DNA of 64,000 nt from Luteibacter sp. UNCMF331Sha3.1. Lineage in GTDB: Bacteria; Pseudomonadota; Gammaproteobacteria; Xanthomonadales; Rhodanobacteraceae. The position numbers and the translations under genes were made by a program. Location: contig NZ_FOBU01000001.1 of assembly GCF_900109915.1 (NCBI RefSeq), positions 1,573,004 through 1,637,003 of the forward strand, read 5' to 3'. The notes beneath the pieces were generated by a model that searched no databases, was not told the origin of the DNA, and saw only the letters and a list, made by a program, of their open reading frames with translations. Positions 8,961 through 17,111 of the stretch are shown here, piece after piece; the stretch's first letter is position 1; each line of letters begins with the position of its first letter.

Positions 8961-9916
8961 GCCGACGTCTCCTTCGCTTCGGCGAGCGTCGCCGCGAGCG
9001 CGCGCTCCACCAGCGTCACCTTGAACGCGTTGTCGTGCGTGGTCTCCGCACCGGCGAGCAGCGCGTCCGATGCCGCTTTCGCTCCCTTCGGCAGCGCCGC
9101 ATCCGCGTCCGACTTGCGCCATGGCTTGTGCGCCACGCCGCCCAGCGCCACGCGGCCGCCGCCATCGGGCTGCAGGATCAACGCGACGGACACCAGCGCG
9201 AACGCGTAGGACGCGCGGTCGCGCACCTTGTGATAAAGCTGCACGCCACCGACGGGCCTGGGCAGCGTCACCGCGGTGATCAACTCGCCATGGGCAAGCA
9301 CGGTCTCGACGTTCGGCGTGGTGCCGGGCAGCGTGTGGAAGTCGGCGATCGCGATGCGACGGGTGCTGCCATCCGGACGCACGGTTTCGACCGTGGCGTC
9401 GAGCGCGCGCATCGCCACCGCCATGTCGCTCGGGTGGGTCGCGATGCAGGACTTGCTGACGCCGACGATCGCGTGCTGCCGACTGAATCCGCCGATCGCC
9501 GCGCAACCGCTGCCCGGAAGTCGCTTGTTGCACGGCTGGTTCGTATCGTAGAAATACGGGCACCGCGTGCGCTGGAGAAGGTTGCCGGCGGTCGTCGCCT
9601 TGTTGCGTAACTGACCCGATGCGCCGGCGAGGAGGGCACGCGAGAGCAGCGGATAGTCGCGTCGGATGCGTGTGTCCGCGGCGAGTTCCGTGTTGCGGAC
9701 AAGGGCGCCGATCCGGACGCCGCCATCGTCGGTCGCCTCGATCGTATCGAGTTTCAGGCCGTTGACGTCGATGAGGTGCACCGGCTCCTCGACACCGATC
9801 TTCATCAGGTCGAGCAGATTGGTGCCGCCGGCGATGAACTTCGCACCGGGCGTCTTCGCGGCCTTTGCGGCGGCATCCTTGGGCGACGAGGCGCGCTCGT
9901 AGGCAAAGGGTTTCAT
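8957..9916 (-). CDS. paoB: Aldehyde oxidoreductase FAD-binding subunit (PaoB/YagS-like)
   Basis: A 319-residue FAD subunit that relays electrons between the iron-sulfur and molybdenum subunits. The [16 protein letters not shown] loop (about 26-41) binds the FAD pyrophosphate. The segment with [31 protein letters not shown] (its CPYF...CNKR...GSGC cysteines near 118-138) marks the YagS type, which carries an extra [4Fe-4S] cluster site not found in ordinary xanthine dehydrogenases. Both ends overlap the neighbours by four bases, so translation is probably coupled to PaoA and PaoC. Confidence 0.94.
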   Translation of the reverse strand: MKPFAYERASSPKDAAAKAAKTPGAKFIAGGTNLLDLMKIGVEEPVHLIDVNGLKLDTIEATDDGGVRIGALVRNTELAADTRIRRDYPLLSRALLAGASGQLRNKATTAGNLLQRTRCPYFYDTNQPCNKRLPGSGCAAIGGFSRQHAIVGVSKSCIATHPSDMAVAMRALDATVETVRPDGSTRRIAIADFHTLPGTTPNVETVLAHGELITAVTLPRPVGGVQLYHKVRDRASYAFALVSVALILQPDGGGRVALGGVAHKPWRKSDADAALPKGAKAASDALLAGAETTHDNAFKVTLVERALAATLAEAKETSA

Positions 9917-10554
9917 GCCGTGCCTCCGGCGACTTCTTCGATCGCATCGTGGATGTTGGAGTACGCGCCGCAGCGGCAGATGTTGCCGCTCATCCGCTCG
10001 CGAACCTCCATGCGCGTCACCGCGGCCTTCGCCTTCAGGTCGCCCGTGACGTGGCTCGGGATGTCGCGCTCCATTTCATCGAGCACCGCTACCGCCGAAC
10101 AGATCTGTCCGGGTGTGCAGTAACCGCACTGATAGCCATCGTGTTTGACGAAGGCGGCCTGCATCGGATGCATCTTGTCCGGTGTGCCGAGGCCTTCGAT
10201 CGTCGTGACCTTCGCGCCTTCGTGCATCACGGCCAGCGTCAGGCAGCTGTTGATCCGTCGACCGTCCACGATCACGGTGCACGCGCCACACTGGCCGTGA
10301 TCGCAACCTTTCTTCGTGCCGGTCAGATGCATGTGCTCACGCAGCGCGTCGAGCAACGTCGTCCTCGTATCCAGATCGAGCGCCTGCGGCTTGCCATTCA
10401 CCTCCATCGCGACCTTCGCCATGACGGGAGGGCTCACGGGCCCGGTCGCGGCCGGTGCAGCCATCACGCGCGGGATGGCCAGCGCGCTCATCGATACGGC
10501 GCCGAGCTTCAGTACGTCTCGGCGCGTGAATTTCCATTCGCTCGTGGCAACCAT
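9913..10554 (-). CDS. paoA: Aldehyde oxidoreductase [2Fe-2S] subunit (PaoA/YagT-like), Tat-type signal
   Basis: A 213-residue iron-sulfur subunit. The N-terminus has [19 protein letters not shown], a twin-arginine-type signal followed by AMAAPAA, so the assembled complex should be exported to the periplasm as in E. coli. Two [2Fe-2S] sites are complete: plant-type ferredoxin cysteines C84, C89, C92 and C104, and the helical-domain cysteines C143, C146, C193 and C195 (CGYC and CRC). It is the first gene of the paoABC-like operon; a 279-base gap to the next gene upstream should hold the promoter. Confidence 0.95.
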   Translation of the reverse strand: MVATSEWKFTRRDVLKLGAVSMSALAIPRVMAAPAATGPVSPPVMAKVAMEVNGKPQALDLDTRTTLLDALREHMHLTGTKKGCDHGQCGACTVIVDGRRINSCLTLAVMHEGAKVTTIEGLGTPDKMHPMQAAFVKHDGYQCGYCTPGQICSAVAVLDEMERDIPSHVTGDLKAKAAVTRMEVRERMSGNICRCGAYSNIHDAIEEVAGGTA

Positions 10555-10833
10555 GAGGAATCCTCAGCGCTGTTGGGTTTGGCCTGGACAGGCGGGGCCC
10601 GATGATTAAGCCATCCCGTATGTCGACGAACCGACATGGCGTCATGGAAAGATGCGCTATGTATGTAGACTCATAACGGCAAGCCTGACTGCTACCCATC
10701 GGCCGGCCGCGGCAGAGTCCATGTGCCACGCGAACGCATATCGGCATTGGCCCGATAGGAGCCGTTCTACCGAGCAGGCAAGCTTCGTTCGCCGGCCAGA
10801 ATCGAGGTCGGCTCAACGACATGGAGGTGCAAC

Positions 10834-11244
10834 ATGCTGGACGATCTTTCAAGGCTATTCGGTGGGACGCCTACAGCTGAGACGGCGCACGCGGGTCGCA
10901 CGTTGCAGGAAGCGGCGAATCAGCAGACGTCGAGTGCTGCGGAGGCGAACGGTTACATGGCAGCCGTGCAGCAAGCCGGCAATCAGTACGAGAACGATAT
11001 CAACAGCTATTTCGCCAAGAACTATGGCTCGAACAAAGGTCCTGTACAAAGCGCGAGGCAGTACATATCGGAATGCCTCAAGGGCGCCGTGATCGAGCGT
11101 TACAAGCTGAATGACCCGAGGGTCATCAAGGGCATCGCGGAGCTCGCGCTGGCATTCGCCACATCGGGCTGGGAGGGTAAGGACACCACGGGAACGACGA
11201 TGGGGAACTTCAAGGGTAGCTGGCCGGGCGGTGGTTTCGCCTGA
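10834..11244 (+). CDS. Unknown small protein (136 aa)
   Basis: I do not recognise the family. The start is well supported: GGAGGTG lies 6-8 bases before ATG 10834. The protein has no signal peptide or membrane span. The first 70 residues are Ala/Gln/Asn-rich and probably helical (LQEAANQQTSSAAEANGY), and the end is Gly/Trp-rich (GTTMGNFKGSWPGGGFA). One cysteine is present. It is a single-gene unit with its own terminator 45 bases downstream, between the divergent pao operon and a convergent hydrolase. The Gly-rich tail and low hydrophobicity would fit a surface-exposed or exported protein, but that is speculation. Confidence 0.7.
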   Translation: MLDDLSRLFGGTPTAETAHAGRTLQEAANQQTSSAAEANGYMAAVQQAGNQYENDINSYFAKNYGSNKGPVQSARQYISECLKGAVIERYKLNDPRVIKGIAELALAFATSGWEGKDTTGTTMGNFKGSWPGGGFA

Positions 11245-11288
11245 GCCCGCGATCATCTGAACGCGAATAACGCCTGTCTCATGGCGAA

Positions 11289-11320
11289 CCGGGGCGCCGC
11301 CACGGCGCCCCGGCTTTCTT
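11289..11320 (+). terminator. Rho-independent terminator
   Basis: An 11-bp GC-rich stem (CCGGGGCGCCG at 11289-11299 paired with CGGCGCCCCGG at 11303-11313) with a 3-base loop is followed by CTTTCTT. It follows the small unknown gene and precedes the convergent hydrolase stop, so it may serve both. Confidence 0.8.
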
Positions 11321-11340
11321 CCTGACCGCACAAATTCGCG

Positions 11341-12207
11341 CTATGCATCCACCTCGTTCTCGAAGAACGTCGTTATCGCGTGAGCGATTTCGACCGCATG
11401 CGTTTCGAGAGCGAAGTGACCCGTCTCCAGCAGGTGCACTTCCGCGCTCGGGATATCGCGCTTGTACGCTTCGGCACCCGCGGGGAGGAAGAACGGATCG
11501 TGCATGCCCCAGATCGCCAGCAGCGGCGGCTGGTGGTCGCGGAAGTATTTCTGGAACGTGGGATACAGCGCGACGTTTGACTTGTAGTCGCCGATGAGGT
11601 CGAGCTGCACCTCGTCCATGCCTGGGCGCGCCAAATAGTAATTGTCCAGCGCGATACCGTCGGGCGATACCATCGACTCGTCGGGCACACCGTGCACGTA
11701 CTGCCAGCGCGTCGTTTCAGGCGTCTGCATCGCGCGCAGCGCGTCGCGATTTTCCTGCGTCGGATCGTTCCAGTATGTCTGTACCGGGGTCCACGCGTCG
11801 CTCAGCCCTTCCTCGTAGGCGTTGCCGTTCTGCGAAATGATTGCCGTGATGCGTTCCGGGTGCGCGGTTGCGATGCGGAAGCCGGTAGGCGCGCCGTAAT
11901 CGAAGACGTAAACGGCGAATCGGTCGAAGTTCACTACCTCGGTGAAGCGACCGATCACCTTCGCCATGCTGTCGAACGTGTACGCGAAGGTGTCGCGCGG
12001 CGGCATATCCGATTGGCCGAAGCCCGGCAGATCCGGCGCGATGATGTGGAAGCGATTGGCCAGCAGCGGGATAAGGTCGCGGAACATGTGGCCGGAGGTC
12101 GGGTAGCCGTGCAGGAGCAGAAGCTTCGGCGCACCCGGCTGGCCGGCCTCGCGATAGAACACATTGAATCCGTCGACGTCGGCGGTGCGGTACTGGATGG
12201 CCGTCAT
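11341..12207 (-). CDS. Alpha/beta hydrolase, haloalkane dehalogenase / epoxide hydrolase-like
   Basis: A 288-residue alpha/beta hydrolase. The oxyanion motif HGYPTSG is at 33-39 and the nucleophile elbow reads VFDYGAP with D103 in the nucleophile position. This points to the dehalogenase/epoxide-hydrolase branch rather than to serine esterases. The catalytic histidine is H264 in LETGHFALE and the acid probably lies in WGMHDPFF. LPGFGQSDMP is the usual cap-entry segment. No signal peptide is seen, so it acts in the cytoplasm. It is divergent from a CGNR-type regulator across a 126-base AT-rich gap, a common arrangement for a regulator and its target. Confidence 0.88.
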   Translation of the reverse strand: MTAIQYRTADVDGFNVFYREAGQPGAPKLLLLHGYPTSGHMFRDLIPLLANRFHIIAPDLPGFGQSDMPPRDTFAYTFDSMAKVIGRFTEVVNFDRFAVYVFDYGAPTGFRIATAHPERITAIISQNGNAYEEGLSDAWTPVQTYWNDPTQENRDALRAMQTPETTRWQYVHGVPDESMVSPDGIALDNYYLARPGMDEVQLDLIGDYKSNVALYPTFQKYFRDHQPPLLAIWGMHDPFFLPAGAEAYKRDIPSAEVHLLETGHFALETHAVEIAHAITTFFENEVDA

Positions 12208-12231
12208 GGCAATTCCTGGTGGGAGGATTGA

Positions 12232-12300
12232 TATAACCGTCTAGTGGTTGATTGAGAGGTTACGAATCGCCATGTAACTTGTCAATAGGCCTCTTGCCGG
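12232..12300. promoter_or_regulatory. Divergent promoter region with short inverted repeats
   Basis: This AT-rich stretch between the hydrolase and the CGNR regulator holds AACC-N7-GGTT (about 12234-12248) and GTTAC-N10-GTAAC (12259-12278). Either could be an operator for the regulator. The call is based on position and symmetry only. Confidence 0.3.
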
Positions 12301-12333
12301 TTATTTTCGAGCTTCGCCTCCCGGACACCCACC

Positions 12334-12945
12334 ATGACCCGCCCCTCCCCCGCCATCTTCGTGGCCGATGCCCCTGGTCTCGACTTCCTCAACTCCATCG
12401 CCACGCCGGTGGACGAGCCCGTGGACGCCATCCACGACGGCGAAGGCCTGCTGGACTGGCTTGCGCAGTCCGGCATGGTGCCGGCCGATGTGCTCGTAGC
12501 CATGCGCGACGCCGCGATGCCGGGCGAGCTGGACCGCCTTGCAGCGCAGGCCCGGAGCCTGCGCGAGTGGTTCGCCGGATTTGTCCGGAAGCACATGGGC
12601 GAGTCGCTCCCTGCTGCGGCGCTCGATCACCTCGAGACGCTGAACCGGTTACTTGCGCGCGACGAGGCCTTCGAGCGGATCGTCGCTGACGGGGATGCGC
12701 TGCGCGTCGAGCGGACGCGCCGCTGGGGCTCGCCTGAGTCGCTGCTGATGCCGATCGCCGAAGCCATGGCGGCGCTGGTGACCACGGAAGACTTCTCCCA
12801 TGTGAAGGCCTGCGAAGGACCGACGTGCACGCTGCTGTTCGCCGACCACACGCGGGGCCATGCCCGCCGCTGGTGCAGCATGGCGTCGTGCGGCAACCGC
12901 GCGAAGCAGGCGGCGCATCGCGAGCGACTGAAGTCGCGTACGTGA
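12334..12945 (+). CDS. CGNR zinc-finger / ABATE-domain transcription regulator
   Basis: A 203-residue protein of the ABATE-CGNR family. The N-terminal ABATE-like domain, thought to sense a stress ligand, includes LDFLNSIATPVDEPVDAI. The C-terminal zinc finger has C160, C165, C181 and C186, ending in the CGNR signature (SMASCGNRAKQAAHRER), and probably binds DNA. ATG 12334 follows a short leader. It is divergent from the alpha/beta hydrolase and is the likely regulator of it and of itself. Confidence 0.9.
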   Translation: MTRPSPAIFVADAPGLDFLNSIATPVDEPVDAIHDGEGLLDWLAQSGMVPADVLVAMRDAAMPGELDRLAAQARSLREWFAGFVRKHMGESLPAAALDHLETLNRLLARDEAFERIVADGDALRVERTRRWGSPESLLMPIAEAMAALVTTEDFSHVKACEGPTCTLLFADHTRGHARRWCSMASCGNRAKQAAHRERLKSRT

Positions 12946-13020
12946 TCCCGCGAACCGGGTTCGTCCAAGTCGGCGAACCTGGCGTTCGGTCAGAATGATG
13001 CCCTTTCCGGAGACCCGATC

Positions 13021-13461
13021 ATGGCCGCAGAACCCATCGTCTTCGCCTGCCCGCACTGCGGTGCGATGAACCGCGTGGCGCAGGATCGGCTCGCCGAGGG
13101 TCCGAACTGCGGCCGCTGCCACCAGGCACTTTTCACCGGCAAGCCCTTCGCGCTGAAGACGGACGCGTTCGATGCGTATGCACTTCGTAGCGGCGTGCCT
13201 CTGGTCGTCGATTTCTGGGCGACCTGGTGCGGACCGTGTCTCGCCATGGCGCCCCAGTTCGAAGCCGCGGCGAAGCAGCTCGAACCGCGCGTGCGGCTGG
13301 CGAAAGTCGATTCCGATGCCGAGCCGGCCCTGTCGTCGCGCTTCGGCATCCGCAGCATTCCTACGATGATTCTCTTCGCCGGTGGCCGCGAGGTCGCGCG
13401 GCAGTCTGGCGCGGTGAGCACATCGCAGATCGTCGGCTGGGTGCGCGCCCATCTGCCATGA
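13021..13461 (+). CDS. trxC: Thioredoxin 2 (TrxC)
   Basis: A 146-residue cytoplasmic disulfide reductase. The N-terminal zinc finger has C10, C13, C30 and C33 (FACPHCG and NCGRCHQ). The thioredoxin active site WCGPC places the redox pair at C70 and C73. The cis-proline loop SIPTMILF follows. The zinc finger separates TrxC from thioredoxin 1, and TrxC is usually induced by oxidative stress. It ends 2 bases before the stop of the convergent histidine kinase gene. Confidence 0.95.
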   Translation: MAAEPIVFACPHCGAMNRVAQDRLAEGPNCGRCHQALFTGKPFALKTDAFDAYALRSGVPLVVDFWATWCGPCLAMAPQFEAAAKQLEPRVRLAKVDSDAEPALSSRFGIRSIPTMILFAGGREVARQSGAVSTSQIVGWVRAHLP

Positions 13462-13463
13462 GG

Positions 13464-14564
13464 TCAGCCGGCGCGATTGAACACCGGCAGTTCCACGACG
13501 AACCGCGCGCCCCATCCCTCGTTACGCGGGGCCAGGCGGATCATCCCGCCGTGCCCGTGCACGATGGACTGCGAAATCGGCAGCCCCAGGCCCATGCCGT
13601 CGGCCTTCGTCGTGTGGAAACTCTGGAACAGGGTGTGCGCGTCGGCGGCGTCGATGCCGGGACCGGTATCTTCCACGCATAGCGCGACCCAGCCGTCCAC
13701 CGATGCGCGGGTGGTGACGCGAAGGCGGCGAACGTCGCTCGTCGCCCCGGTCATGGCCTGGACGGCGTTGAGGGCGAGGTTCACCAGCACCTGCTGCAAC
13801 TGCACGCCGTCGCCGAACACGACCGGCTCCGTCGGATCGAGGCACGCCTCGACGTCGATGTCCCGCAGCAGGAACTCGTGGCGCAGGAAGCGAAAACTGT
13901 CCTGCACGACGGTATTGATGGCGACGGGCTGCATCGAGGTCTCCGCGCGCGATGCCATCGTGCGGATGCGACCGAGCACGTCGGCGGCACGCGTCGCCTG
14001 CTCCGCCGTGCTCTTCGCCAGTTCGCGCAGTTCGTCGAGGTTGGGAACGTCCCGTGCGAGCCAGCTGAGCATGCTCGCACTGGTCAGGGCGATGGTCGAC
14101 AGGGGCTGGCTGACCTCGTGGGCGATCGACGCGGTGAGTTGCCCCAGCACCGCCACGCGTGCGGCGTGCGTACCGTCGAGATGGCCCGCCTGGTCGGTCA
14201 CGAATTCGACGATGCGCGCGCCTTCGCCGTCGCTGCCACGCATCTTTCGGCGGATCACATGCACGAACCGTGGCGAGCCGTCCCGCGCCTCGCGACGCAG
14301 CCACCCGGACCAGTCGTCGAGCAGGTCGTCGCGACGGAACCCGGGGGCACGCTCGCCCGTGAGGCGACAGGACAGCCGCTCTCCGAGGTGTTCGCCCACC
14401 ATGTCGTGCCTGTCCCAGCCATACAGCTGCTCGGACGCTTTGTTCCAGCCAAGTACGTGACCGCTCGAATCGAGCAGGACCACGCTATGCGGCGCGTGGT
14501 CCAGCAAGTCGTTGTCGAACGATTCCGCGCAACCGCTGCCCGTCGGGCGCGCTTTCATCGTCAT
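13464..14564 (-). CDS. PAS-domain sensor histidine kinase (FixL/DctB-like HK4 type)
   Basis: A 366-residue soluble sensor kinase. One PAS domain (about 15-125) contains VVLLDSSGHVLGWNKASEQLYGW. The phospho-acceptor is H149 in SIAHEVSQPLSTIAL, the HxxxQP form of FixL-like kinases. The N box NLALNAVQAM and the G boxes EDTGPGID and GMGLGLPISQSIV show a complete ATPase domain. There is no membrane span, so the signal is cytoplasmic. No response regulator is adjacent, so it is an orphan kinase here. Its catalytic part resembles that of the kinase at 36.6 kb. Confidence 0.92.
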   Translation of the reverse strand: MTMKARPTGSGCAESFDNDLLDHAPHSVVLLDSSGHVLGWNKASEQLYGWDRHDMVGEHLGERLSCRLTGERAPGFRRDDLLDDWSGWLRREARDGSPRFVHVIRRKMRGSDGEGARIVEFVTDQAGHLDGTHAARVAVLGQLTASIAHEVSQPLSTIALTSASMLSWLARDVPNLDELRELAKSTAEQATRAADVLGRIRTMASRAETSMQPVAINTVVQDSFRFLRHEFLLRDIDVEACLDPTEPVVFGDGVQLQQVLVNLALNAVQAMTGATSDVRRLRVTTRASVDGWVALCVEDTGPGIDAADAHTLFQSFHTTKADGMGLGLPISQSIVHGHGGMIRLAPRNEGWGARFVVELPVFNRAG

Positions 14565-14726
14565 CAGTGCCTATCCCATCAGAATCCAGCATGCGGGTTC
14601 GTAAACCCTCCGTGGAAGCGGTGGTTTACAGCGCGTCACTGGCGCGCCCGCAACGTCTATCGTGACGGGTGCGGACCATGACGTTCTTGCACGCTGCGGA
14701 CAAATTGGCATTTTCGCGCATGGGAT

Positions 14727-15497
14727 TCAGCGCGGCAGCGGCAGCGACAATGCCCTTGCGCGCATGCCTGCATCGAGCGCCGGAAACGGCGCGACGCCCG
14801 TGGCACGCGTCAGTTGATCGATGGACACCACCGCGCAATCGGGATTGTCCACATTCGTGCAACGCCACGCGGCGGCGCCGCGACGCGACGGCACGTAGAC
14901 GGCCTTCCACGTGAAGTCGGGTACCGCGACGTCGTGGGGGCCGATACGGCGAGGCGCCCCCGAATCGAAGCCGGGGCCGGTGATCACGAAGACTTCGCCT
15001 TCGCGCATCGCCAGTTCGCGCAGCCCCGACTCGATGCGCTCCCACTTGCGACCGTTCAGCGTGCGATTCTGGGGAACCACATTGGCGAGCGAGAAACTCT
15101 GCTGTTGCGCCGTATACGTGGGCTGGTCGCCCGAAGGCGCCATGTGGCCGCGATCGTAACCACTACGCTTGTAGTCGACGAGCTGCGACCGGTCTTCGTC
15201 GGGGATGCGCGGCTCGGGGTGAAAGTTGCCTTTGCGCGGCGTGTCTTCCGCCTGGCGCACCTGCGCCGCCGTCAGTCGCTCGGCGGACCACAGCGGGCCT
15301 TTCGTCACGCCGGACGCCGCAAGGGCATACGCGTCGAAGCACAGACGCGTGGTGCGTCGCGCGAGCGTCGCATCCACGAAGTCGGGCGCCTTGCCGCCGA
15401 CGAAGAACTGCGGACATGCCGTGCCGGACGCGTGCGCCGCGCCGGTGATGAACAGCAACGCAAGGACGCACCAACGGCGTCCGGGAAGAAACATCAT
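14727..15497 (-). CDS. Secreted DNA/RNA non-specific endonuclease (NucA/Serratia type)
   Basis: A 256-residue exported nuclease. A Sec signal peptide ends near AAHA (residue 23). The beta-beta-alpha metal active site is DRGHMAPSGD, with general-base H118 and R116. The downstream segment NVVPQNRTLNGRKWERIE supplies the expected metal-binding Asn (about N148) and the Trp/Glu pair. It should cut extracellular or periplasmic DNA and RNA for nutrient use or defence. Cysteines at 28 and 53 and a later pair could form disulfides. It is a single gene between the kinase and the efflux operon. Confidence 0.92.
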   Translation of the reverse strand: MMFLPGRRWCVLALLFITGAAHASGTACPQFFVGGKAPDFVDATLARRTTRLCFDAYALAASGVTKGPLWSAERLTAAQVRQAEDTPRKGNFHPEPRIPDEDRSQLVDYKRSGYDRGHMAPSGDQPTYTAQQQSFSLANVVPQNRTLNGRKWERIESGLRELAMREGEVFVITGPGFDSGAPRRIGPHDVAVPDFTWKAVYVPSRRGAAAWRCTNVDNPDCAVVSIDQLTRATGVAPFPALDAGMRARALSLPLPR

Positions 15498-15644
15498 GGA
15501 GCTTACCGACGGAAAACGGGATCGTGCATTGTTCCGATGCCCGTCCGATCGTCAAGCCCCGACGCGTTTCACCGTACGTGCCCGGTCCGTACGCCCGTTC
15601 CGCGATATGTTGCGTTTCGTGCACTGGTTCTCTCGCTCATCCGG

Positions 15645-17111
15645 TCAGTGCGCATCGGCGGTCGCCACCCGCCGCTCAAACGCGCCACCCGCGTTGCCGC
15701 CAAGCGCAACGGCGAGCTCCGTCGTATCGAGGTACTGCGCCGTGCGCGCGCGAATCTGGCCGATCAGGGCCCGCTGGTAGGCGCGCTCCGCGTCCAGTAC
15801 CTGGAGCACGCTGGTCTCGCCCGCTCCGTATCCCGCACGACTCAGGCGGGCGCCCGTGTCGGCGGCGTCGAGGGCACGGGTCTGGGCAGCATACTCGTCG
15901 CCGTCGTGATCGATCGCCTGCAGCACGTCGGCGACCTGCCCCAGCGACACGATCACCGTTTGCCGGTAGTCGGCGAATGCCGCCTTGTAGCCATCGACGG
16001 CGCCGCGACGGTTCGCCTGCAGCTCGCCCCCGTGGAAGATCGGCCCCGTGAGCGCCGCGGCGATGCCCCAGAGCGATGCCGGTCCCGGTCCCGTCTGCGT
16101 CAACGCGGCGGAGAGTTGCAGGCGCGGGTAGAGATCGGCCGTCGCGACGCCGATCGCGGCGCTCGCGGCGTGCAGCCGCGCCTCGGCTTCGAGGATGTCC
16201 GGACGCGTGCGCGCCAGCTCCGACGGCAGGCTGACGGGCAGCTTCGCAGGCAACGTGAAATCGGCCAGTTCGAAATCCGGCGGTATCCAGTCCGCAGGAC
16301 CTCTGCCAGCGAGGATCGACAGTGCATGGCGCGCCGCGTCACGCTGCTGCGCGAGCGGTGGAAGGAGCGTCTCGTCCTGCGCGAGCTGGTTCGTCGCGAG
16401 TGTGATGTCGACCTGCGTGGCGCTGCCGTAACGATGCGCCGTGCGGACGAGCTCCAGGTTGCGCCGGTCGTTCGCGATCAGCGCCTGCACCGCGTCGATC
16501 TGCGCGCGCGCCGACGCAAGGAGAATGGCCTGCGTGGCCACGTCACCGGTGACCGTGAGCCACGCGGCGTCGTAACGGTGTCGCTGCAGGGTCGCCAGGG
16601 CCTCGCGCTCCTCGACCTGTCGTTTCGTCCCACCGAACAGGTCGAAGTCGAAAGCGACCCGAGGACCGACAGAGTAGACGTTACTCGTGTGCGCGCCGAG
16701 TGAGCCGCCGCGTTGCCGACCGGCCTGCGCATCGAAGTCCACCCGTGGTTTCAGCGCGCCGCCTGCCGCGACCGCGGCTTCGTCGGCTTGAGCGATGGAC
16801 GCGTCGGCGGCGTCGAGATCCAGATTGCCTGCGATGGCGCGACGCATGACGTCGTCCAGCGTTTTCGATCCGAAGACGGACCACCAGTGGCCGTCGATCG
16901 CCCGGTTCAGATCGACGTGCGGCTTGCCGCTCGCGCTGGCGTCGCCAGCGAGGTCATGCTCCGCCTGGACGTCGTAGTGCGTCGACGCGGGCGGCGAGGG
17001 ACGCGCGAAGTCGGGGCCGACCATGCACGCGGCCAACAACGTGGGGGCGAGTGCGGCGAGCGCGGCCGTGCGGACGGCGTGTCCGATGAACGATGGACGC
17101 CAGGATGTCAT
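15645..17111 (-). CDS. NodT/OprM-family outer-membrane efflux lipoprotein
   Basis: A 488-residue TolC-like outer-membrane factor. The signal ends in a lipobox LLAAC with C29 as lipid-modified residue. Two repeated OEP units follow, each with long helices: TDAADASIAQADEAAV-type repeats, DAVQALIANDRRNLELV, and the second repeat with DVLQAIDHDGDEYAAQ. It forms the outer channel for the EmrB/EmrA-like pair encoded just upstream. Its start overlaps the transporter stop by four bases. It is the last gene of the three-gene operon. Confidence 0.93.
   Translation of the reverse strand: MTSWRPSFIGHAVRTAALAALAPTLLAACMVGPDFARPSPPASTHYDVQAEHDLAGDASASGKPHVDLNRAIDGHWWSVFGSKTLDDVMRRAIAGNLDLDAADASIAQADEAAVAAGGALKPRVDFDAQAGRQRGGSLGAHTSNVYSVGPRVAFDFDLFGGTKRQVEEREALATLQRHRYDAAWLTVTGDVATQAILLASARAQIDAVQALIANDRRNLELVRTAHRYGSATQVDITLATNQLAQDETLLPPLAQQRDAARHALSILAGRGPADWIPPDFELADFTLPAKLPVSLPSELARTRPDILEAEARLHAASAAIGVATADLYPRLQLSAALTQTGPGPASLWGIAAALTGPIFHGGELQANRRGAVDGYKAAFADYRQTVIVSLGQVADVLQAIDHDGDEYAAQTRALDAADTGARLSRAGYGAGETSVLQVLDAERAYQRALIGQIRARTAQYLDTTELAVALGGNAGGAFERRVATADAH

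Noticed and set aside
8961-9947. Upstream extension of the PaoC-like frame
   Set aside because: This part overlaps the FAD subunit gene in another frame. Its composition is Arg-rich and the conserved N-terminus begins at 8960.
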